This document shows, in pieces, positions 55,929-64,000 of a stretch of 64,000 nt of DNA; position 1 is the first letter of the stretch, and each line of letters starts with the position of its first letter. Source of the stretch: Rhodeus uyekii. Its lineage: Eukaryota; Chordata; Actinopteri; Cypriniformes; Acheilognathidae. Below the pieces are notes generated by a model, which was given only the letters and a program-made list of their open reading frames with translations, did not search any database and was not told the origin of the DNA. Location: assembly GCA_037043235.1 (NCBI GenBank), contig JAWRVZ010000052.1, positions 2,573,001 through 2,637,000 of the forward strand, written 5' to 3'. The position numbers and the translations under genes were made by a program.

Positions 55929-57193
55929 TTAAGGGGTTCTGGACAATGCGTCACTATTGACAATATTAAGGGTATTGTCAGTACCCTTAATATGTTGGAT
56001 GTCTAGTGCATATGACTGTAGGAAGAGGCACCAACGAGTCAATCGTTGATTTGGGCACCGCAACGAATGCAAGTAAACAAGTGGATTATGGTCTGTGTAC
56101 ACCACTAATGAGTCAGAGACCGAACCCACATACACCTCAAAATGGTGAAGTGCCCAAATCAAAGCTAATGCCTCCTTCACCACGGAGTAGTTTAATTGAT
56201 GAGGAAAACTTTCTTGAAAAATAACTGACAGAACGATAAATGCCTTCATCATCAGCCTGTAACAGTACAGCTCCGGCCCCCACATTGCTAGCATCTACAC
56301 ACAATCGAAAAGCACGATCAAACCGGGGAGCTGCTAACACGGGAGCAGAAGTAAGCAAAGATTAAGCTGCCTCAAAAGCTTCCTGATGTCCAGACAAAAG
56401 CGACTTTTGTTTTTAGCAAATTAGTGAGTGGGGCTACCACTGTAGAAAAATTCCTACAGAATCCCCGATAATAACCCACTAACCCTAGAAAGCGCATCAA
56501 CTCCTTCTTGGTAGTTGGAGCAGAGAATTGATCAATGGCTTCAACCTTAGCCCGTACCAGTCGCACACATCCTTGTCCAACTACCTTACCTAAGTAAGTC
56601 ACAGTGGCCTTAGCAAACTCGCATTTTGCCAAATTGACAGTCAAGCCAGCCTCTACAAAACGAGAGAACAGGCCAGCGATACGACTCAAATGCTGTTCCC
56701 ATGAATCACTAAAAACCACTACATCGTCTAAATAGACGGCAACTCCTTCCAACCCAGAAACAACCCTGTTCATCAAACGTTGAAAGGTCGCAGGTGCATT
56801 TCTGAGACCAAAACCCATAACGTTGTACGAATACAACCCATCAGGTGTAATAAAGGCAGAAACCTCTTGAGCCCTTTGGGTCAACGGAACCTGCCAATAG
56901 CCCTTAAGCAGATCAAACTTGCTAACAAATTTAGCCACACCAACTCGATCAACACAATCCTCAATGCGAGGAAGAGGAAACGAATCGGGTTTAGTCACTT
57001 TATTTACTTTCCGATAGTCAGTGCAAAACCGATAACTTTCATCTGGTTTATTTACAAGCAGACAGGGGGATGCCCAGCTAGAAAATGATGGCTGTGCAAT
57101 ATCATGATCCAGCATATACTGAACTCCCCCTTTTAGACGTACAAGTTTATTTGGAGACACCCGATAAAAATGTTGCCGAACGGGCTCAGCACC
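55929..57193 (-). pseudogene. Gypsy reverse transcriptase and RNase H
   Basis: RT motifs in order: QHFYRVSPNK, FSSWASPCLLVNKPD, DYRKVNKVTKPDSFPLP, KFDLLKGYWQVPL (catalytic Asp, codon about 56914-56912), GFGLRNAPATFQRLMN, VYLDDVV (YLDD, 56734-56723), TVTYLGKVVGQG, RFLGLVGYYRGFC. The frame ends at 56372. RNase H continues in other frames with LCVDASNVGAGAVLLQ, KEALALIWALHHF and VVYTDHNPL, keeping the acidic residues, and closes with HIKGTDNTLN and DALSRTP. RT itself is largely open; the RNase H part is frameshifted. Confidence 0.9.
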
Positions 57194-57607
57194 CCCAATA
57201 TCAGAATCAGAATCAGAAAGAGCTTTATTGCCAAGTGTGCTTGCACACACAAGGAATTTGTCTTGGTGTTGAAGCTTCCAGTGCACATATACAACACAAC
57301 ATGAGTTTACATAGCAAATAACAATACATAAACATACACAGTACATGTGGTCACATGCTGGGATTTTTTGTATAGAAAAGTGGGAGAGGGGATAGACAAG
57401 GACAGAATGTCAGCCCCCCGAGCGGAGTTTGACCAGTGCCCCAGATCGCCTCCCCCGCATGTGTCTGGCTGCTCTGTTTTAAGAGACAGTCGCGACTCCA
57501 ACGAGGATATCGAGTAAAACGTCTGAATATTCAAAAACCGCAGAAATATTGTTTGGTGTGTGTTCCCTAATGTCCAGTAGTTTGTTTTTGGTGAAAACGT
57601 CACCAAA
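57194..57607 (-). mobile_element. 5'-truncated LINE-type insertion in the Gypsy pol
   Basis: Splits the pol frame between the integrase C-terminal region and RT. Minus-strand 3' end GGCAATAAAGCTCTTTCTGA is followed by a (TTCTGA)-type tail, a familiar fish retroposon end. Flanks GATTTTGGTG and GATATTGGGG resemble a diverged target duplication. The 5' part contains GC-rich non-LTR-like sequence without a recognised domain. Confidence 0.65.
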
Positions 57608-57690
57608 ATCGTAATGTGTACATGACGGAACATCACCAAACAAAGGTATGTGGTTGTTAATTAGAGCAATCAAATCAGCACATCTACTGT

Positions 57691-58640
57691 CTAGTAAATG
57701 GACCAACATTTTTGCAAGTGTTTAAGGGTCTCTGTATTTTTTAAATGTCCCAATAGCACAGCATCTTCAGGAAAATAGACTCCCTCAAGTTCCTCCTTAG
57801 ATGAAACAGCCACCAATACAGGTTGCATCTCGGTCGTTACGTCTAACTCTTTAGGAGAACGACCATAATAAGGCTTCAACAAATTGATGTGGCACAACTT
57901 TGTGCATGACAAGCACTAGCTTTATTGTGCTTAATGTGTAGCAATTTGAGGATTTGAGAGAATACATGAGATGTAAAATTAGAACCCTGGTCACTCTGCA
58001 CAATTTTTGGAATACCAAAAATAGAGATAAACTGATTTAAAGCCTTCACCACTGATTTTGCTGTAATTGTACAAAGCGGATAGGCCGCAGGGTACCGAGA
58101 CGATAGACACATAATAGTGAGCAAATAGATACTACCCGACTTTGATCTGGGCAACGGTCCTAAACAATCAATAATCAGATGTTCGAACGGGGCACTAACT
58201 GCAGGAATGGATCAGGTTTGATCTTTTGATTAGGCTTGCCAGTTAATTGACAAATATAACATGTCTTGATGTACTTAGACACATCCTTCTTCAATTTTGT
58301 CCAAAAAAATGACGAAGGATTCTATGATAGGTCTTTTTTACTCCTAAGTGACCTGCAAGCTCATCATGGGAAAGCTGTAATACAAGTGAGCGATATTTCT
58401 CTGGAACTACTACCTGCATGATAGGATCCCCCGCAAAATCACTACCATGTGGAATCCATTTTCTCACTAGAATTCCATCCTGCAAAACATAACCGTGAGC
58501 CACATGTCTGATTACATCCAAAGACATAACATTCTCAAACAGGTTATGGAGAGAAGAATCAAGTTGTTGCTCCTGAATCAACTCAGAAGAAGACACAGAA
58601 AAGTCGTCCGGCAAGGAAAAAGTTGGTTGAACTACAGTAC
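57691..58640 (-). pseudogene. Gypsy integrase, upstream of RT
   Basis: The zinc-binding domain is HDELAGHLGVKKTYHRIL (about 58360-58310), then after a T-run frameshift TCYICQLTGKPNQ (about 58260-58220). The core has IIDCLGPLPRSKSGS (first Asp, about 58170) and IPKIVQSDQGSNF (second Asp, about 58000). It then breaks at about 57905 and continues as CHINLLKPYYGRSP, the integrase C-terminal region. The stretch that should carry the third catalytic residue is deleted, so it cannot be active. Confidence 0.85.
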
Positions 58641-60214
58641 TATCAGAAAATCTTCAACCTTTGGCTGAACCGAGGTCATAGACCGAGTTACTGCACATTC
58701 TGTAAATACTTCAGGAAAATTCTGGTTGCTCTCATCAGGACCTAGGAGGGGAGTAGATGAAACCACAGGAGGTGAAAGGACATCAGGCCAAACCTTACCA
58801 CCTGCCAAGTTATTGCCCAAAATCAAATCTACCCCCTCCACAGGCAATGAGGGATGCACTCCAACCACAACTTCTCTGTTCACAAGTTCAGATGATAACA
58901 TTATTTTGTGTAACGGAACAGACAACACATTTAACCTGATTCCTCTAATAAGAACACTAGTTCCAGTGTCACTCACCGAGGAAAAAGGCAACACCTCCTT
59001 CAAGATAAAGGACTCAAATGATCCTGTATCTCGTAGTATTGTCACTGGAACGTTTGTCACTTTACCGTCAACCGATACCAGTCCATTGGTGATAAATGGC
59101 CCATAAATTCCATCCTTTACAGGATCCACAGCAGTGGGAACTCCAGAAGACATGCTGCCATCTTTTACTGGCGCTGCAACAGTAGAAGATTTAACATGAG
59201 GAGTTGTTCCACCTTTATTCTTTGCTTTCAGCACGGGGCACTCACTCTTCCAATGCCCTCTGCCACGGCAGTAGTTACAAACCAGAGATGGATCTTTGGG
59301 CATATAGTCTCCTTTGTTTTCAAAACGCTCATCCCTTTTCCGAACCTCAAAACTACTTTTGTGCGTTAAAACATAATCGTCAGCCAACTCTGCAGCTTTA
59401 GCCGCTGTGTCAGCTTTCTGCTCATTTATATAGGTGGCAATTCGAGCAGGGACAGAGTTCTTAAACTGTTCAAGCACAATTAAGTTCATCAGCTCTTCAA
59501 AAGTTCTCACGTCCGATGCCACACACCAACGACTGAAAGTTGTCAGCGCTCTAGCAAACTCAACATGGGCTTCATTCACACCCACCACAATGTTCTAAAT
59601 TTTTGTCTGTATGCTTCTGGCACTAACTCATAAGCTTTCAAAATTGTGTTTTTTACGAGATCATAGTTGTAACAATCAGATATCGGAAGCGCCGAATAGA
59701 CTTCTTGAGCCCGACAAGCGAGCACGCACTGTAAAAGCAGTGTACGCTCCTTACTAGGCCAACCTCTTGCTTCCGCGATCCGCTCAAACAACGTAAAAAA
59801 CAAATCTGGGTTTCACTCGTTAAATTTCGGCATGAACCGCAAATTTCCAGCCGTGTCAAATGTTTGAGAAACACCCTGCCAAAAATCAGAGCCATTCTTA
59901 TTGTTTTACCGCTCTACTTCAAGTTTCAAGCGCTCTTGTTCAAGCTGCAACAACAGTATCCTTTCCTGTTGCTCAAAAGTCAAAACGCTAACCTGAGGTT
60001 TTGCGTGACCACTCATATCTGTATCTGGCATTTCAGGCAATACGGATTCTTCTATCAGTTTTATTCTAAGATCTCTAAGTGTGCTCTCTTTGAACCTCTT
60101 ATCTCCAAGCTCAACTCCGTAGTAATCTGCGATTTTGAGTAACTACTCTTTTGAACACGACTCCAGCAAAACATCAGAAGGGGAATCAATAAACTCATCC
60201 ACAACAGTAGACAT
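58632..60214 (-). pseudogene. Gypsy gag-protease
   Basis: An ATG at 60214 opens MSTVVDEFIDSPSDVLLES. In-frame stops lie at 60145 (TAG), 59908 (TAA) and 59815 (TGA), and a frameshift near 59580 leads into a long frame to 58632. That frame has a capsid-like region (FARALTTFSRWCVASDV), the zinc knuckle CNYCRGRGHWKSEC (C-x2-C-x4-H-x4-C, about 59279-59238) and a retropepsin with RDTGS (59030 on). The protease motif and the knuckle are intact in sequence. Confidence 0.88.
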
Positions 60215-60797
60215 TTTTCCCACCTTTTGACGTTACACTACTACGAGGTGTGCTTTGCAAATCCAACAGGAAGAATACAAAAGTTCCCTTTCCCTACCTG
60301 TGTAAAACTACCTAACTCAGCCCTAGTCTTCGTGTGGTTACTGGTGAGGGGTATTTAAGCACCAACTCCCGCTGGAATGAGAAAAGCAACCAGCACGCTG
60401 GCGACTCTCTCATGCCACGACATGCACCCGAGACAACTGCTCTACTCACGGTCACCACACAAAAATAACAAACGTTACAGTAGAATCTACTCGTTCCAAA
60501 AGGGAACAAGCAGCTATACCTAGCAAGGGAACACAAATATTAAATCCTCCCGCAGAAGGATTTGCAAACTCTTCTCCTAAGAGACACAAAATCATAATCC
60601 TCCCGTCCGAATAAACAAAACCAACGCACATTTCCTTCATGAACGACATATACAAATCCCAAACAAATAGCACGATCAAAACTGTTTCTCTTCCTGGTAA
60701 CCAAAAGGCCAAAAATTCAAACAAATCACCCGAATGAAAAAAAACAGAGGTGCTTCTAACAAATGTCGCAAAACAAATTCAGTTTTCAAAAGCTAAT
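60215..60797 (-). other. 5' leader of the Gmr1-like element
   Basis: Between primer-binding site and gag ATG. Contains open frames without domain similarity; probably untranslated leader. Confidence 0.5.
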
Positions 60798-60810
60798 GGA
60801 CGAGCCCCCA
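60798..60810 (-). promoter_or_regulatory. tRNA-Pro-type primer-binding site
   Basis: Minus strand TGGGGGCTCGTCC begins two bases after the 5' LTR. It equals the first 13 bases of the well-known proline-tRNA primer-binding site of gammaretroviruses. Confidence 0.85.
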
Positions 60811-60812
60811 TT

Positions 60813-61137
60813 TGTCACGGCCGGCTCACAAGCCGCGACAAAGAAGGAGACGCGTTGGATAAGGGTAAATTATGAAACAACATTTATTAAGTAAGAGAGT
60901 AATAGTTAAGAAAAATAACATAAACTGAAAATCAGACAACAAAGGAAAAACAACCAAAACAATGCAAGGAGAGCCCAAGTGCTGCGAGGTCGAGAATCAT
61001 TCAAAAAGTTACAGGGAACTGCTTATAATTTGCCAGCACAGGTCCTACCAGGTGTGAATCGTCAGCTCATCATGACGTCACTCGAACCTGCAAGACACAT
61101 ACTCAAAACAACACATAACCAAACTGGGTTCATGATA
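60813..61137 (-). repeat. 5' LTR of the Gmr1-like element
   Basis: 325 bp; same sequence as 55439-55759 with scattered substitutions and small indels; its outer end reads TATCATG on the minus strand instead of TGTCATG. Confidence 0.92.
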
Positions 61138-61480
61138 CTTCATCTTTGTGCTTCTTACCCACACGTAATGTGACGGAAGAACAGACCAAAAGCAAGGATG
61201 GTTCTGGAAGAGAGGAAAATGTGTCAAGGAGTTCCTGGAGCTGGCCCATCTAATGAGCTGGAGATCAATTAATTTGCTATGCTCAATGTTTCGACTTCTG
61301 TACACTATACAGCTATACACTATACACTACACACTCGGCTGAGGAGATCGCATACCGGACAAGGAACACAAGCATCAACCTGTTCACCCCAGTACAATGC
61401 TGCCGTGGTGGGCAGCTCTACAGGAATGGATACCGGGGCAGCTGGAGCGGGGCTAGGTGACATGAGGGGATCCTAGCTTG
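61138..61480 (+). pseudogene. older Gypsy element: LTR end and gag scrap
   Basis: Continues the LTR split at 55438 and ends near 61174 (GTAATGTGAC). A plus-strand scrap then encodes VKEFLELAHLMSW (about 61219), resembling a fish Gypsy gag capsid, and WWAALQEW (about 61407). It is fragmentary; the gag assignment is tentative. Confidence 0.5.
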
Positions 61481-62882
61481 GCGTGCTAGTCTGCGTTGAG
61501 GGCTCTTCGTGGCGAAACGTGCGTAGTGTTCACAGGAACCGTGATTCTCGATCGCTAACTGGGCATGTTTCAGCCCAAGACATGCAGAGCAGACCTGGTG
61601 TGAGATCTTGTTTCCGCATGAACATTATAGGAACCAGGCGAATAACGGCGTGGTGACCAGTATTTCGTGTTTGAAGTAGATAGATTCTGGTGTGAAGCGA
61701 GAGGAGGTTTTTGGAAGTCAAGATGTCGTTTTATCACTCATTTTATACTGAGAGGGGAAACACTCCCAGACGCAACGTCACGTCTGCCAGCCAATAATAG
61801 GGCTGTAATAGGGCTTCTACGGAATACGAAAGGGGCGTATCCCATAGTGAGACACCGAAACGTATGCTTGAAAGAGAACCATATCTGGGTGGACACGTTG
61901 TGATCACTATGCGGGAAACTCAGTGTTGCAGTGGTGCAAAAACAGTTCAGTTTTGGGATTTAGTTTTGCTGTTATTATCGAGTGGAACCGGAGACATTGA
62001 AGAAGCTGAAGTTTTGTTTGGACGAAGAACAGTGTCGGACTCTGGCTGAGAGCACGAGAGAGAAGCTGGAGCCGTGAGTCTCATCTGGATGATGATTGAT
62101 TCTTTGCGTTACTTTTGACTAAGTCCCACGTGTCTCTGCTCTGGGTAATCCACCAGTTGTCTTTTCAATCCATCTTTTCCTGCGATACATTTCTAAGCAG
62201 TGATACTTTTTCTTTTTTTTTTTATTAAAGATTATTCTGAGTTTTTTAAGCATCTGTTGAGGAGACTGACATCACCTACGACGAGACGTTTTTGAGAATG
62301 TTTTTTTGAGTGAGTCAGATAATTCAGTCTGGTTACCGAATTGCAGCATTTTGTTCCAGAGAGTTCCCGAGTTTTTCTGGGTGTGCTGAAACTTATTTAC
62401 TTATTATATACTTTATTACTTATTACCCTGCCGTCCTTTCGACATCTCATTATCCTGTCTCAGCGGTTTGTTCATCGTCATCAGTCATCACTACTACAGA
62501 CTGGTACAAGAGTTCGTTAAACACACATTTCTACAAACCTTTACTCATTTGAACTGAGTTATTGAGTCATTTGAACTGTGTATTTGACCTGCAATATTAC
62601 AATCAGTTGTGAACTGATATTGTAATTAATTTTGGTTTACTTCAATCAAATTTGTGTTTTGCATTAGCTAAACATTTAAAGGTTATTTAATGTTGGAAAG
62701 AAGCTTAAAGAACATGTATTTTATTTTTGAACCAGTTCTTTCAGAAAAAGAATCCCGCTTCTTGGGGAAATAAATAAATTACTCATTGTTAAATGTAACA
62801 GTCTTGTTACTATTACACTAGGTACCCAGCGTTCATCCTGAGCCATGGAATACGTGACGGTCCTTCATTTTTGAAGTGTTAG
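61481..62882. other. transposon-like but unclassified sequence
   Basis: At about 61780-61870, GGGCGTATCCCATAGTGAG and ACACCGAAACG resemble cyprinid DIRS termini. A later part (about 62700-62860) has AATAAATAAATTACTC and other LTR-like words. No protein was recognised. Confidence 0.35.
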
Positions 62883-63266
62883 TGTCAGGGTTCTTCCAAA
62901 AACTAGCAGGAGACCGTTATGGAGTCATCAGAAAATGGCTGTTTAATGTTGACAAAATACTTAATCTCATATAAAGTAACAAACAAAAGAATCAAAAATA
63001 ACATACAAAAGAAACAAAACTATATTACAAAACACACTTAACTGAGTTGTCAACACATTGGGTTCTGGGTTTTTGATGTTACTCCCAGAGAGCCCTCTCC
63101 AGCACTAACTCAGCCCCAGAAAAATTAGTCCTTTTAACAGGGTGGATCAAACCATTGTCTAGATTACAGGGGTCTCAAACAAAGAACCAAATATATACAC
63201 ATCAGTTCAAATAATCAAACCAAAACAAAGACAATAAATACATAAACATACCTAAATACCCTCACA
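62883..63266 (-). repeat. 3' LTR of a third Gypsy element
   Basis: On the minus strand TGTGAGGGTATTT...GAACCCTGACA (384 bp, TG...CA). It follows the truncated pol directly. The upstream boundary is the most plausible TG, not proven. Confidence 0.6.
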
Positions 63267-64000
63267 CATAAAATGATTCACTACACACAATAAATGGAAA
63301 TAAACAAAATGAACTATGCATTCTCGCATGGGGAGTGAGAAAAAGTCGGCAACTATATTTTCAACCCCCGGACGATGTTTCACTATAAACCGAAAAGGTT
63401 GGACAGATAACGACCATCTTGTTAAACGAGAGTTGGTATCCTTCATCTGATTCAGCCATTTCAGAGCTTTATGATCGGTTTCAATAACAAAGTCTCGGCC
63501 CAGTAAATAATATTTCAACGAGTCAAGAGCCCATTTCAAAGCCAAGCATTCTTTCTCCACCACTGAATACCTAGTTTCTCTTGGAAATAATTTTCGACTC
63601 AAATACACCACAGGATACCTTCTTCCGGTTTCTTCCTGCATCAGGACCGCTCCTAATCCGAACTCAGACGCATCTGTCTGAAGAACAAAAGGCTTCTCAA
63701 AATCAGGACTACGCAAAATGGGTTCGTCACCCAACACCCCTTTTAATTCACCGAATGCTTTCTCAGCAGCTTCTGTCCACTGCACTTTATTAGGATTCAC
63801 CTTCTTAATCAAATCTGTTAACGGTGCTGCAATGGTTGAAAAATGAGGAATGAATTTCCGATACCAACCAACTAAACCAAGAAAAGACCGAATTTGTTTC
63901 TTTGTAACTGGCAGTGGACAAGATTGGATAGCTTGTATTTTCCCCACTTGAGGCTTAATTACTCCATTTCCTAGAACATACCCCAAGTACTCAGTCTCAG
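63267..64000 (-). pseudogene. Gypsy RT C-terminus and RNase H, cut by the window end
   Basis: The minus strand stays open from the window edge: YLGYVLGNGVIKPQVGKIQA, RSFLGLVGWYRKFIPHF, then RNase H with LQTDASEFGLGAVLMQ, VEKECLALKWALD and IETDHKALKWL. The conserved DALS-type end reads DFFS, and homology stops near 63320. Integrase, which should follow in the standard Gypsy order, is missing; pol runs straight into non-coding sequence and the LTR, so this is an internally deleted copy. The 5' part lies outside the window. Confidence 0.88.

Larger units (their letters stand above)
55439..61137 (-). mobile_element. Gmr1-like Ty3/Gypsy retrotransposon with both LTRs
   Basis: Two LTRs (55439-55759 and 60813-61137, about 90% alike by eye) bound a minus-strand element of about 5.7 kb. 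The flanks CTTCG (55434-55438) and CTTCA (61138-61142) look like a diverged 5-bp duplication. The order read from the 5' LTR is primer-binding site, gag, zinc knuckle, protease, integrase, RT, RNase H, polypurine tract. Integrase before RT is the order of the Gmr1-like group, opposite to typical Gypsy. Stops, frameshifts, an integrase deletion and a LINE insertion make it inactive. Confidence 0.9.

Overview
The window looks like vertebrate nuclear DNA from a ray-finned fish, most likely an otophysan or cypriniform. It holds one spliced developmental gene, long AT-rich non-coding stretches, and a dense, nested set of fish-type transposable elements: DIRS, Ty3/Gypsy, hAT, Tigger/pogo, Tc1, L2-type LINE, V-SINE and an endogenous-retrovirus scrap. 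No operons, bacterial signals, rRNA or functional tRNA genes were seen. The fish assignment and the element family names rest on recognition of motifs and remembered families; no search was run.

The only host protein-coding gene recognised is a two-exon Msx-family homeobox gene on the minus strand (4378 to 2874, intron 3296-4119). The predicted 226-residue protein has an N-terminal eh1/Groucho-type motif and a complete Msx homeodomain. A CCAAT-containing proximal promoter lies just upstream (4481-4530). The AT-rich flanks on both sides and several transposon-poor blocks (about 7.4-7.7, 21.8-22.1, 27.3-27.8 and 47.7-48.0 kb) could hold its distal regulatory DNA.

From 11 kb on, mobile DNA dominates. 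11.0-14.3 kb is a degenerate DIRS-type tyrosine-recombinase retrotransposon (minus), with three copies of one RT segment. 14.3-15.1 kb is a Tigger/pogo remnant. 16.0-16.4 kb is a solo LTR with a possible 5-bp duplication. 19.3-20.9 kb is an inverted-repeat-bounded element of unrecognised class carrying a decayed lysine/arginine-rich exon. 23.1-24.2 kb is a hAT element nested in another hAT element, each with a perfect 8-bp target duplication. 31.6-32.3 kb is a minisatellite followed by an L2-type LINE tail. 33.7-36.4 kb is a second DIRS copy broken by later sequence, with a complete small hAT element between its parts.

38.9-46.3 kb holds Tigger elements and a 5'-complete, 3'-truncated Gypsy element (40191-about 43120). 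Its primer-binding site is complementary to its own LTR, as in the self-priming Tf1/sushi group. 50.1-52.0 kb is a Tc1-type element containing an LTR, a locally inverted piece of its own transposase, and a LINE/SINE-type insertion. 52.4-52.8 kb is a retroviral integrase fragment. 53.7-54.8 kb is a Tigger element with two inserts.

55.4-61.1 kb is the best-preserved large element: a Ty3/Gypsy retrotransposon (minus) with both LTRs, a proline-type primer-binding site and a polypurine tract. Its domain order is gag-protease-integrase-RT-RNase H, the Gmr1-like order, and it is inserted into an older Gypsy element. The window ends inside a third Gypsy element (62883-64000, minus). Every transposon coding region seen is broken; none looks able to make an intact transposase or polyprotein.
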